Positions 24,863-34,469 of a stretch of 64,000 bases of DNA are shown piece by piece. The translations under genes and the position numbers were made by a program. The notes below the pieces were generated by a model. That model was not told the DNA's origin and did no database searches. It saw only the letters and a program-made list of their open reading frames with translations. Within the stretch, counting starts at the first letter, position 1; every line of letters starts with the position of its first letter. Location of the stretch: positions 186,001-250,000 of the forward strand of contig NZ_CANLZZ010000006.1 of assembly GCF_947495725.1 (NCBI RefSeq). Direction: 5' to 3'. This DNA is from an uncultured Lutibacter sp. GTDB taxonomy: Bacteria; Bacteroidota; Bacteroidia; Flavobacteriales; Flavobacteriaceae.

Positions 24863-26308
24863 ATGAAAACTAAAGGTTTCAAAATTTTTATAATTTTTTT
24901 AATTCTTTTTGTTGATAGTTTTTGTCGGGCTCAAGAAAATGTTTTTTTTACAACTGGAATAAAAATTGGAGAGGTTACTGAATCCTCAGCTATAATATGG
25001 ACAAGATTATGTGCTTCGGAAAAGCCAAACCCAATTAAACACGAAAGGAGACCTGCTCCTTATAGAGCTCCAAAAAAATATAATGCAAAAATGCCAGTGA
25101 GTGAAATGGACGGAGAAGTTGCAGGAACTTTTGGAGAAGTAAAAATAATTCTTAAAAGTATAGGTCATAACTTAGAAACAGATTGGGAATTTGTATCGTC
25201 GTTAAATGATTATACGTTCAATAAAAAGATTGAAGGTTTAAAATCAAACACAAAATATGCTGTTGAATTATTAGGGAGAAAATTTAGAGGAAGAGCAAAA
25301 AAAGGGGTTGAAAAACCTCTAAAACCTTCAACCTCAATTAAAGGAAGTTTTACAACTTCGCCTTCAGCAAAAGATATTATTCCAGTAACATTTACATCTT
25401 CAACTTGCCAATATTTTTGGGATTATGACGATAAAGAACGGGGCTTCAAAATATACGATGCTATGAGAAAATTGAACCCTTTATTTCATTGTCAAACAGG
25501 TGATTTTGTCTATTACGATAAACCAGGGCCAATGGCTTTAACCATTGAGCAAGCTAGGTATAAATGGCACGCAATAAATGCTTGGCCAGCTTCTGTAGAT
25601 TTTTATTCTGAAGTTCCTTTATATATACAAAAAGATGATCACGATTTATTAAGTAATGATTCTTACCCAGGAATGCCTCCTTTCGGTGAAATAACTTATG
25701 AAGATGGATTAGATATTTGGTATGAGCAAGTTCCATTGAAAGGTAAACCATACAGAACTTTTAGATGGGGGAAAGATTTGCAAATTTGGCTTGTTGAAGG
25801 AAGAGAATATCGTTCTCCAAATCACTTACCAGATAGTCCTGATAAAACAATTTTAGGTAAAGAACAAATAAAATGGTTTAAAGAAACTGTTGAAAAATCT
25901 AATGCTACATTCAAAGTATTAATTTCTGCAACTCCCGTTGTTGGACCAGATAGAGAAAAAGGAAAAAATGATAACCACGCAAACTTAGCTTTCAAAACAG
26001 AAGGTGATTGGCTTCGTAAATATTTAGCTGATAACGATATGCAAGTTGTTATAGGTGATAGACATTGGCAATATGTTTCTGAAGATAAAAAAACAGGGTT
26101 AAAAGAATTTAGCGCTGGACCAACAAGCGATTGTCATGCGCAAGGTTGGAGTCAAGATGATAAAAGAGAAAATCATAAGTTTTTAAGAGTTAATGGAGGA
26201 TTTATTTCCGTGAAAGTTTACAGAGATAAAAATACTCCAATCATAGAATTTCTACATCACGATGTAGATGGAAACATTGTAAATAAAGAAGTTATAATCA
26301 AAAAATAA
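24863..26308 (+). CDS. PhoD-like metallophosphoesterase
   Basis: A 481-residue exported protein (signal about 1-24, ending CRAQ). An N-terminal beta-sandwich (about 25-165) precedes the metallophosphatase domain. Motifs include STCQYFWDYDD (near 179), QTGDFVYYD (near 213), KDDHD (near 256) and GDRHW (near 394), which fit the metal ligands of PhoD-family enzymes. The family is known for phosphodiesterase/phosphatase activity. Six base pairs separate it from GH28 and six from the next sulfatase, so it belongs to glycan processing rather than general phosphate scavenging. It might remove phosphate or another ester from the glycan; this is inference. Confidence 0.8.
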   Translation: MKTKGFKIFIIFLILFVDSFCRAQENVFFTTGIKIGEVTESSAIIWTRLCASEKPNPIKHERRPAPYRAPKKYNAKMPVSEMDGEVAGTFGEVKIILKSIGHNLETDWEFVSSLNDYTFNKKIEGLKSNTKYAVELLGRKFRGRAKKGVEKPLKPSTSIKGSFTTSPSAKDIIPVTFTSSTCQYFWDYDDKERGFKIYDAMRKLNPLFHCQTGDFVYYDKPGPMALTIEQARYKWHAINAWPASVDFYSEVPLYIQKDDHDLLSNDSYPGMPPFGEITYEDGLDIWYEQVPLKGKPYRTFRWGKDLQIWLVEGREYRSPNHLPDSPDKTILGKEQIKWFKETVEKSNATFKVLISATPVVGPDREKGKNDNHANLAFKTEGDWLRKYLADNDMQVVIGDRHWQYVSEDKKTGLKEFSAGPTSDCHAQGWSQDDKRENHKFLRVNGGFISVKVYRDKNTPIIEFLHHDVDGNIVNKEVIIKK

Positions 26309-26314
26309 AATAGA

Positions 26315-27853
26315 ATGAATAGAATTGTAATTATTTGTGTGTTAGCCGTTTTATCGGTATTTCAAATAAAAGCTCAAAAAAAACCAGATAAACCAAATGT
26401 GCTTTTAATTTATACAGATGACCATAGGTATTCTGGTATTCATGAACTGGCAGGCGAAGCAGTAAAAACTCCAAATATTGATGCTTTAGCTAAAGAAGGA
26501 ATCATTTTTACAAACACGTACTTAATGGGAGCATACAATGGCGGAACGTGTATGCCAAGTAGAGCTCAATTATTAACAGGTAGAAATTTATTCAATTTAA
26601 AAGGTATAGGACGTGTTATACCAAAAGAACATAAAACTATAGGAGAAACATTTCAATCTGAAGGTTATAATGCACATTTTGTAGGTAAATGGCATCAAGA
26701 CAATCAATCTTTGGGTAGAATGTTTACAAGTGGAGGTTCAGTAATGAGTAGAGGAATTTATTTAACAGATCATTATAGAATGCCTTTATGGGATTGGCGA
26801 GCAGATGGAAAATATAAAAAAGATGAAGCTTATATTTTTGTGTACGATAAAAAAGGAAATATTGTAAAAAGAGCAGTTGATAAAAGTGAAGTAAGAGGGC
26901 CAATAAATAACGAGCATAATGGGCCTCATACTTCTGAAATATATGCTGATGAAGCAATAGATTTTATTTCAGAAAATAATAAAGAAAAACCATTTTTTAT
27001 GTACTTGGCTTTTCACGCTCCACACGATCCTAGACAAGCTCCAAAAAAATATAAGGATATGTATCCTGAAGATAAAATGGAGTTATTACCTTCATATATG
27101 CCACAACATCCTTTTGATAATGGGCATATGACAATTAGAGACGAAGCTTTGGATACGTGGCCAAGAACTCCAGAAATTGCCCGTAAACATTTATCAGATT
27201 ATTATGCAATAATTACACATTTAGATGCTCAAATAGGAAGAGTAATTAAAACGCTAAAAAAAACAGGACAATATGAAAACACTATTATTGTTTTATCTGG
27301 AGATAGCGGATTAGGTGTTGGAAATCACGGATTGTTAGGAAAACAAAATGTATATGATGAAGATGGAATTCACGTTCCTTTTATTATTTCAGGAAAAATT
27401 AAAGGCAAAGGAAAAAGATATGATGCCTTTAGTTATATACACGATATTTATCCAACAGTTTGCGATATTGCTAATATTGAAATTCCTAATTCAGTAACTG
27501 GTAAAAGTTTATTACCAGTTATAAATGGTGAAAAAAAACAGGTGAGAAATTATACGTATCACGCGTACAGACAACACCAAAGAGCGTTTAGAAAAGGTGA
27601 ATATAAATTAATAGAATTTGTAAGAGCACCAGACAGTGATAAAAAAACGAATGCAACATTTGTTTCTGGTACTAAAACAACCTTGCTTTTCAATTTTAAA
27701 AAAGACCCTTGGGAAACGACTAATTTGGCATTTTTACCTGAATATAAGGAGCTTTTAGCTTCTATGAGAAAAGAAATGAGAGCAAAAGCAATTGAACTAA
27801 ACGATTATAAAGAACACAATAATTACCCTGTTGATTTTTGGGATTATTATTAA
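26315..27853 (+). CDS. S1 sulfatase (CMPSR)
   Basis: A 512-residue exported sulfatase (signal 1-20, ending IKAQ after residue 21). Asp35/Asp36, CMPSR with Cys79, VGKWHQD and LSGDSGLG are in place. The loop before the motif (MGAYNGGTCMPSR) and the late NHGLLGKQNVYDE block resemble choline-sulfatase/iduronate-sulfatase-like branches rather than arylsulfatase A. It should act on a sulfated oligosaccharide. The gap to the next gene is 13 bp. Confidence 0.9.
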   Translation: MNRIVIICVLAVLSVFQIKAQKKPDKPNVLLIYTDDHRYSGIHELAGEAVKTPNIDALAKEGIIFTNTYLMGAYNGGTCMPSRAQLLTGRNLFNLKGIGRVIPKEHKTIGETFQSEGYNAHFVGKWHQDNQSLGRMFTSGGSVMSRGIYLTDHYRMPLWDWRADGKYKKDEAYIFVYDKKGNIVKRAVDKSEVRGPINNEHNGPHTSEIYADEAIDFISENNKEKPFFMYLAFHAPHDPRQAPKKYKDMYPEDKMELLPSYMPQHPFDNGHMTIRDEALDTWPRTPEIARKHLSDYYAIITHLDAQIGRVIKTLKKTGQYENTIIVLSGDSGLGVGNHGLLGKQNVYDEDGIHVPFIISGKIKGKGKRYDAFSYIHDIYPTVCDIANIEIPNSVTGKSLLPVINGEKKQVRNYTYHAYRQHQRAFRKGEYKLIEFVRAPDSDKKTNATFVSGTKTTLLFNFKKDPWETTNLAFLPEYKELLASMRKEMRAKAIELNDYKEHNNYPVDFWDYY

Positions 27854-27866
27854 TTAACGCTACAAA

Positions 27867-29837
27867 ATGAAAAATATAACAAGCATTATTTTATTGTTGT
27901 TAACTGTGTTTAGTATAAACGCTCAACAATATTTTGGAAAAAGTAAAGAAGCTGCTTTAACTTCAATAAAACCTGAAGGATGGATAAAAGAATTTTTACA
28001 AAGACAAGCTAATGGTTTAGGGGGAAGCCCAACAGTTTCAGGATACCCTTTCAATACCAATATGTGGATGGAAGATATTAATATTCCTGTAGGGCACGCT
28101 GGAAAAGATTGGTGGCCTTATGAACAAACAGCTTATTATATTGATGGTACTTTAAGATGCGGTTATTTAATAAACGATACTGCTTTGATAAATTATGCCA
28201 AACAAAATTTTGAATATACATTTAACAATATAGATGAAAGCGGCGTACTTGGACAACCAAAAGCAGATGGTTGGGCGAGAGTGGTTTATTTTAGGGCATT
28301 AATGGCAGAGTACGAGGTTACAAAAAATAAAGAGATTTTATCTAAAATGACAGATAATTTCTTGAAAACACCACGTTTATTTAATGAAGGAAGAGTATTG
28401 TTGAATATTGAACAGATTTTGTGGCTCTACAGCAAAACCAACAATAACAAACTACTTGAATTAGCAATTAATAGTTTTCATTCAAACAAAGGAACAAGTT
28501 TGGGTGGAGAATATGGAAATGAAAAAAAGGGAGTTAATTTGCCTTCGAAATTGTTAGATAGAATGCTTTCTGATAAAGCACCTTCAGGACACGGAGTTGG
28601 TTTTGTTGAGCAAGTGAAAATCCCGGCAATTTTATACTTGTACACAGGTAATCAAAAATATTTAGATGCATCATTAAATGCTCTACATAAATTGGAGAAA
28701 CACCATATGTTGGTAGATGGTTGTCAAAGTTCTGTAGAACATTTAGGTGGTAAAGCCGTTAATATGGCTCACGAAACTTGCGATATTGTAGACCTTTCTT
28801 GGAGTGCAGGATATATGTTTATGGCGACTAATGATGGACATTGGGGAGATATTATTGAAAGAGCAATTTTTAATGCAGGTTTAGGATCGTTGGATAAAAA
28901 TTTTAAAGCACATCAATATTATTCAGCGCCCAATCAACCAGTTGCTGCAGAAGAAACAAGTCAGTTTAATATACATTTAGATTGGGGTGGAATGGCTACA
29001 GGTCGAATGTGTTATAGGACAGGACATGATACAGAATGTTGTACTGGAAATATTCAACGAATGATGCCTGTTTATGTAAGTAGAATGTGGTTGCAAAATT
29101 CAGATAATTCAGGTGTAACGGCGGCATTGTATGGTGCTTCAGAATTTAGTTTCAACCAAAATAAAGCAGAGATAAAAATAAAGCAAGAAACAAATTATCC
29201 GTTTGATGAAGCTATTTCGTTTACCTTTAATATGAAGCAAAAAAATAAGTTTGCTTTTAGAATGAGAATTCCTGAATGGTGTAATAACCCAGAGATATTA
29301 GTGAATGGCAAACAATTAAAAAAGTTTGTTATTAAAAAAGGAATGGTTCAAATTGAACGAAAATTTGCTGACAATGACAAAATAACACTTAAACTTCCAA
29401 TGGAATTGAAGTTAACTACTTGGGGAGAAAAAAATGAAGGATTTGCAGTTGAAAGAGGTCCTTTGGTGTATTCACTTCCTGTTAATAAAAAGGAAATTAT
29501 GTTCCCTTATATTGGAGATCCAAAACTGGTAAACTTTCCAAACAAATTAATGTATCCAACTTCTAATTGGAGTTATGCATTAGATATAAAAAATGGTAGC
29601 GAAGCTAATTTTACTAAAGCAACAATAAGTGAAAATCAATACCCTTGGGATTTAGAAAACACACCAGTAAAGATAAAAGTTTTAGCAAAAAAAGTTAATA
29701 ATTGGAAAATTGATGGTACAAAACATGCACCTTCTTTTCCTAATGAATTAGAGTTAGATAATAAAACTGAAACATTAGAATTAGTGCCTTTGGGAGCTAC
29801 ATATTTAAGAATGACAATTTTTCCAAAAACAAATTAA
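27867..29837 (+). CDS. GH127-like glycosidase (DUF1680 family)
   Basis: A 656-residue exported protein (signal about 1-19) with the (alpha/alpha)6 barrel and C-terminal sandwich of GH127-type enzymes. The zinc/cysteine centre known from beta-L-arabinofuranosidase (one Glu and three Cys) appears conserved: HETC with Glu303 and Cys305, and ECC with Cys391/Cys392. Marine GH127 relatives in carrageenan loci act as 3,6-anhydro-D-galactosidases, while others cleave beta-L-arabinofuranosides. The intact Cys centre favours a retaining Cys-dependent mechanism. It sits between two sulfatase genes. Substrate is undecided. Confidence 0.85.
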   Translation: MKNITSIILLLLTVFSINAQQYFGKSKEAALTSIKPEGWIKEFLQRQANGLGGSPTVSGYPFNTNMWMEDINIPVGHAGKDWWPYEQTAYYIDGTLRCGYLINDTALINYAKQNFEYTFNNIDESGVLGQPKADGWARVVYFRALMAEYEVTKNKEILSKMTDNFLKTPRLFNEGRVLLNIEQILWLYSKTNNNKLLELAINSFHSNKGTSLGGEYGNEKKGVNLPSKLLDRMLSDKAPSGHGVGFVEQVKIPAILYLYTGNQKYLDASLNALHKLEKHHMLVDGCQSSVEHLGGKAVNMAHETCDIVDLSWSAGYMFMATNDGHWGDIIERAIFNAGLGSLDKNFKAHQYYSAPNQPVAAEETSQFNIHLDWGGMATGRMCYRTGHDTECCTGNIQRMMPVYVSRMWLQNSDNSGVTAALYGASEFSFNQNKAEIKIKQETNYPFDEAISFTFNMKQKNKFAFRMRIPEWCNNPEILVNGKQLKKFVIKKGMVQIERKFADNDKITLKLPMELKLTTWGEKNEGFAVERGPLVYSLPVNKKEIMFPYIGDPKLVNFPNKLMYPTSNWSYALDIKNGSEANFTKATISENQYPWDLENTPVKIKVLAKKVNNWKIDGTKHAPSFPNELELDNKTETLELVPLGATYLRMTIFPKTN

Positions 29838-29843
29838 AATACT

Positions 29844-31370
29844 ATGGGTAAAAGAATTTTAATTGTTTGTTTTCTTGCGTTTTTTAATCAATTTCTTTCA
29901 GCTCAAAACACAAAACCAAATATAGTAGTTGTATTGGTTGATGATCACGCTTTTGAAGCAATTTCAGCATATAATTCTTATTTAAAGGATTTTGCAAAAA
30001 CACCAACTATAGATCGGTTGTTTAATGAAGGAATGCGATTTGATAATTTTGCCTGTAATAATTCTATTTGTTCACCAAGTAGAGCGTCAATTTTAACAGG
30101 ACAATACAGTCATAAAAATGGAGTAGTTTATCTTGGAGGCGGAATTAAAAAATCTTCGCCACAATATCCAGATTTACTGAGCAAAGCAGGGTATCAAACT
30201 TGGTTGGTTGGTAAATGGCATTTAGATTCAAATCCTAAAGGTTACGAAAAACATATGACTGTAAAAGGACAGGGTAAATATTTCAATCCAACATTTAAAG
30301 GCACAGAAGGAACTTGGAAAAAAGAAGGTTATTCAACCGATGTTTATACTGATATAGCTCTGGATTGGTTGAAAGATAGAGATAAGAAAAAACCTTTTTT
30401 ATTGAGTTTGCAGTTTAAAGCGCCGCACCACGATTACGGACACGCAGAAAGATATGATCATTTGTTAGAAAATGTTGCTATTCCAGAGCCGCCAACATTA
30501 TATGAAGATATTAGAAATAGCAATTCAAATTTAAAAAAGGAGTTTGTTAAAGCAAGTAAGTTTCATATGTTGTATGGAATAGATGACGTTGGGTATTATG
30601 CCAGACACAAAGATGATAAAGCACCAGATGCTATGGGTAAACATAATCCGAATAGTGATAAAGATAAAATACGTGTTGCTTACCAACATCAAATTCATAA
30701 ATACATTCGCTGTATAAGTGGAAATGATGATAATTTAAAACGTGTGTTAGATTATTTAGATACGGAAGGAATAGCAGAAAATACGGTTGTAATTTATACT
30801 TCAGATCAAGGTTATTGGCTTGGACAACACGGATTGTATGATAAAAGGTTAATATTAGAAACTTCAATGCGAATGCCTTTTTTAATTAGGTATCCAAAAA
30901 TGATAAAACCAAAATCTATAAATACAGATTTGTGTATGAATGTAGATATAGCTCCAACTTTGTTAGATTTGGCAGGTGTTGATATTCCAGAATCTATGCA
31001 AGGAAAAAGTTTATTGCCCATGTTAAAAGGTGAAAAAACACCAAAAGATTGGAGAACTTCACAATTTTATAATTATTGGTCAACTCCATTTCATTATGGA
31101 ATAAGAACCAAAAGATATACCTATTTAAAAATTAAAGATCATCCTGAAGAACTTTTTGACAGAAAAAAAGACCCTAATCAATTATTTAATGTTGCAGGTA
31201 AATCAAAATATAAAAAAGCGATTTCAAAACTTGAAAAGGAATTGGAAAAGCAAATTGAAGAAATAGCTATAAATCCAGAAGAATTACCCGGAACAGGTAA
31301 AGAACCATATCAGCCAGTTAAAAGGAGAACTTCAAAAAATAAAAAGCATAGAAATACTGCGAGGAATTAG
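29844..31370 (+). CDS. S1 sulfatase, S1_11-like (CSPSR)
   Basis: A 508-residue exported sulfatase (signal 1-20, ending FLSA). Asp33/Asp34, CSPSR with Cys76 and the following SILTGQYSHKNG are typical of the S1_11 branch, as are VGKWHLD, SLQFKAPH and GQHGLYDKR. S1_11 includes N-acetylglucosamine-6-sulfatases, and in porphyran utilisation a member acts on 6-sulfated L-galactose. That makes exo-desulfation of L-galactose-6-sulfate before GH29 an attractive role here. It has a very basic C-terminus (KRRTSKNKKHR). A related gene lies at 57738. Confidence 0.88.
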   Translation: MGKRILIVCFLAFFNQFLSAQNTKPNIVVVLVDDHAFEAISAYNSYLKDFAKTPTIDRLFNEGMRFDNFACNNSICSPSRASILTGQYSHKNGVVYLGGGIKKSSPQYPDLLSKAGYQTWLVGKWHLDSNPKGYEKHMTVKGQGKYFNPTFKGTEGTWKKEGYSTDVYTDIALDWLKDRDKKKPFLLSLQFKAPHHDYGHAERYDHLLENVAIPEPPTLYEDIRNSNSNLKKEFVKASKFHMLYGIDDVGYYARHKDDKAPDAMGKHNPNSDKDKIRVAYQHQIHKYIRCISGNDDNLKRVLDYLDTEGIAENTVVIYTSDQGYWLGQHGLYDKRLILETSMRMPFLIRYPKMIKPKSINTDLCMNVDIAPTLLDLAGVDIPESMQGKSLLPMLKGEKTPKDWRTSQFYNYWSTPFHYGIRTKRYTYLKIKDHPEELFDRKKDPNQLFNVAGKSKYKKAISKLEKELEKQIEEIAINPEELPGTGKEPYQPVKRRTSKNKKHRNTARN

Positions 31371-31412
31371 ACCAAGAACAACTTCATTAGAAGTGAATTA
31401 AATTAAAATATA

Positions 31413-32918
31413 ATGAAAATGAAGTCAATTTTTTTAGTACTGTTTTCTATTTTGTTGATTGGGTGTAATTCAACTCAAGAAAAATCAATAAAAGAAGAAA
31501 GACCAAATATCTTAATCCTTTTTTTAGACGATTTAGATCCAGATTTTGGGTGTTATGGAAATACCTTAGTTACAACTCCAAACATAGATAAATTAGCTTC
31601 AGAAGGAATGTTATTTACAAGAGCTTATTCTGCGGCAACAGTATGTAGTCCTAGCCATACAACTTTATTTACTGGTTGTTACGCTTCAACAATTGGAGCG
31701 CCACATCACAGAAGTTCATACATCGATAAATTGCCAGATGGTTATTCAATTCTTACAGAGTTGATGGATAATGCAGGATATTTTACAGTGAATTTTAGAA
31801 GTAAAGGAGATTTAATGTATCAAAAATTGTACGGTGCTACTGCTAAAACCGATTTAAATTTTGATAGAGGCAAACCAGAAAATAATAGAGAAAGTGGTAA
31901 AGAGGTTTTTAAATATCTTCAAACTATAGATCCAGAAAATATTGAAACTTATTTTAAGGGAGGAAAATGGAATTCAAAGGAAAGAAATCAACCATTTTTT
32001 GCATATGCCAATATTGAAACAGGTAAAAAACACGGATTTGTTCCTGGTAGAAAATGGGCAAAAGAAAGAGGAATTGAAGTTGATTCAACTAAAATTAAAA
32101 TTCCACCTCATTATTCAGATACAGGTGAAGTTCGTAGGGTTTTGGCTTCAAGTTTAGATGCTGTTTCTCATGTGGATTTTGAAGTTGGCAAATTTTTGAA
32201 GGCATTGGAAAAATCTGGTTACGCAAACAATACGTTGGTAATTTTAATGTCAGATCACGGAGCTACGTTACAGCGACACAAACAAAGTTTGTGGACATCA
32301 GGAATTCATATTCCTATGATTATTAAATGGCCAAACAAAATTAAATCTTCAGAAATAAATGAAGAACTTGCTAGTATAATTGATATTGCTCCAACCTTTT
32401 TAAATGCTGCAGGAATTGAAATTCCTAAAACAATGGAGGGTTTAGATTTATTAAGTGATAAACCGAAAAATAGAAAGTACATTTTTGCAACACGAGATGG
32501 TATGAACAATTTTTTTGATTGTTCAAGAGCAGTAATTTCAAAAGAATATCAGTATATTCATCACTTTTTTCCAGAGTTGTCATTTAGAGGGAATGGGTAT
32601 GCAAAACGAACACTTACTTTTAAAAGTATGCTAGAATTGTACAAAAAAGATAGTTTAAATGAATTGCAGCGAGCCTATTTTGAGCCTTCAAAAAATTATG
32701 CAGTTGAATTATACAATTTAAATAACGATACTGAAGAAACTGTAAACTTAGCCTTAAATTCTGCTTACAAAGAGAAAACCTTAAAGTATCAGCATATATT
32801 GTTTCAATGGCAAAAAGAAACAGGAGATAAAGTTTTAAAAGCAAGAGAACTTTTAAATGTTAAGAAAGTTCCAGAAGGAACAAAAGTGGATAATCTATTA
32901 AAGTTAACTAATGAATAA
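31413..32918 (+). CDS. S1 sulfatase lipoprotein with CSPSH in place of CxPxR
   Basis: A 501-residue lipoprotein (LLIGC, Cys18). Asp39/Asp40 and a late MSDHGATLQRHK block indicate an otherwise normal metal site. The formylglycine motif reads CSPSH (Cys78-His82): the Arg that is almost invariant is His, encoded by CAT. The usual GKWH is SKGD. Downstream the GAPHHR segment resembles the S1_8-like group. It may be an active enzyme with an altered motif or one that is not converted to formylglycine. Its stop overlaps the next sulfatase start by 8 bp. Confidence 0.85.
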   Translation: MKMKSIFLVLFSILLIGCNSTQEKSIKEERPNILILFLDDLDPDFGCYGNTLVTTPNIDKLASEGMLFTRAYSAATVCSPSHTTLFTGCYASTIGAPHHRSSYIDKLPDGYSILTELMDNAGYFTVNFRSKGDLMYQKLYGATAKTDLNFDRGKPENNRESGKEVFKYLQTIDPENIETYFKGGKWNSKERNQPFFAYANIETGKKHGFVPGRKWAKERGIEVDSTKIKIPPHYSDTGEVRRVLASSLDAVSHVDFEVGKFLKALEKSGYANNTLVILMSDHGATLQRHKQSLWTSGIHIPMIIKWPNKIKSSEINEELASIIDIAPTFLNAAGIEIPKTMEGLDLLSDKPKNRKYIFATRDGMNNFFDCSRAVISKEYQYIHHFFPELSFRGNGYAKRTLTFKSMLELYKKDSLNELQRAYFEPSKNYAVELYNLNNDTEETVNLALNSAYKEKTLKYQHILFQWQKETGDKVLKARELLNVKKVPEGTKVDNLLKLTNE

Positions 32919-34458
32919 GATTAAGATTGTTATAGTACTATTTTTTATGGTTGCAGGATTAGTAACCGCTCAAAGAAATGTAAAAAGACCAAACATTCTA
33001 TTTGCAATTTGCGATGATGTTTCTTATCCGCATACAAGTTTTGCTGGTAGTAAATTTGTGAATACACCTTCTTTTGATAGAATTGCTAAAGAAGGAATTT
33101 ATTTTGAAAACTGTTATGCAGGTTCGCCAGGTTGCGCACCTTCAAGAAGTTCAATTGTAACAGGAAGACATCCTTGGCAAAACGAACAATCTGGTCAGCA
33201 CGGGTCTTCTTGGATGAAAAAATATGTGCCATTTACAGATGAATTAAAAAACAATGGGTATGCTGTAGGTGTGGCAGGTAAAGGTGTATCGCCTTTTAGA
33301 TATGCGTTAAGTGAAAAAGATTCGTTGTGGAGAAAAGAAAATGCTGCTGGTCCGTATCATAGTAAAATTGTTTACAATGAATCTAACGATGAAAGATTTA
33401 CCAATAAAATTAGTGATAAAAATTACTTCGAAAATTTCAAATATTTTATGGAGAATTCAAAAGAAGATAAGCCTTTTTTCTTTTGGTATGGAGGTCACGA
33501 GGCGCATAGAGGTTATGAAAAAGACTCTTGGAAAAGAACTAACAAGCAGTTAAAAGATGTTGAGGTTCCTGCATTTTTTCCTGATACAGATGTTATTAGA
33601 GGCGATATGCTAGATTATGCGGTTGAAATTGAATGGTTCGATTTACATTTAACTAAAATGCTAACCTATTTAGAAGAAATTGGGGAACTCGAAAATACAG
33701 TAGTTATTGTTACTGCTGATAATGGAATGCCGTTTCCAAGAGCCAAAGCCAATTGTTACGATTATGGAGTGCACGTACCTTTAGCAATTCGTTACCCTAA
33801 AGAGTTTTCAAAAAATAAAAGAATAAGTCAGCCAGTTGGTTTTGTTGAATTAGCACCAACAATTTTGGAGATTGCACAAGTTAAAGCTTCAAAAATGCAA
33901 CCAATAACGGGGAAAAGTTTGTTGAAGGTGTTAAAAGGAAAAAAAGAAGTTAGTGATAAAAAAGCAGTTTTTTCAGGAAGAGAAAGGCATACTTCAGCAC
34001 GAAATGAAAATATGGGTTATCCTCAGCGAAGCATAAGAAAGGGTGATTACTTATTAATTTGGAATATGAAGCCTGAACGTTGGCCTGCAGGAGATGCTAA
34101 AATGTTTAAAAAAGGTAAAAAAGAAGGCGATTTAGTTGATAATGTGTATGCAGATATAGATGGTTCGCCTTCAAAATCATTCCTTATAAAAAACAAAGAC
34201 TCTAAAGATTATGGTTATTATTTTGATTTGGCAACGGATAAAAGACCAGAATTTGAGTTGTATAATATTGAAGAGGATGCCGCATGTTTAAAAAACCTAT
34301 CAGGAACTTCAGCAAATAAAAAAATTGAAAATAGCCTAAAAAAAGAATTGTTAACTGAATTGAAAAGAACTAACGACACAAGAATTGTTGGTCCAAATAA
34401 AGAAATATTTGATACCTATAAAAGGTATTCTTCAATGAGATATTTCCCAAAACAGTAA
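32911..34458 (+). CDS. S1 sulfatase (CAPSR)
   Basis: A 515-residue exported sulfatase (signal 1-20, ending LVTA). The ATG lies inside the end of the previous gene (8-bp overlap), which suggests translational coupling. Asp35/Asp36, CAPSR with Cys75, VAGKG and TADNGMPFPRAK are recognisable. It has the HPWQNEQSGQHG segment after the motif, resembling the same branch as its neighbour. The two may work as a pair on one sulfated unit, which is inference. Confidence 0.88.
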   Translation: MNKIKIVIVLFFMVAGLVTAQRNVKRPNILFAICDDVSYPHTSFAGSKFVNTPSFDRIAKEGIYFENCYAGSPGCAPSRSSIVTGRHPWQNEQSGQHGSSWMKKYVPFTDELKNNGYAVGVAGKGVSPFRYALSEKDSLWRKENAAGPYHSKIVYNESNDERFTNKISDKNYFENFKYFMENSKEDKPFFFWYGGHEAHRGYEKDSWKRTNKQLKDVEVPAFFPDTDVIRGDMLDYAVEIEWFDLHLTKMLTYLEEIGELENTVVIVTADNGMPFPRAKANCYDYGVHVPLAIRYPKEFSKNKRISQPVGFVELAPTILEIAQVKASKMQPITGKSLLKVLKGKKEVSDKKAVFSGRERHTSARNENMGYPQRSIRKGDYLLIWNMKPERWPAGDAKMFKKGKKEGDLVDNVYADIDGSPSKSFLIKNKDSKDYGYYFDLATDKRPEFELYNIEEDAACLKNLSGTSANKKIENSLKKELLTELKRTNDTRIVGPNKEIFDTYKRYSSMRYFPKQ

Positions 34459-34469
34459 AATCAGAAAAA

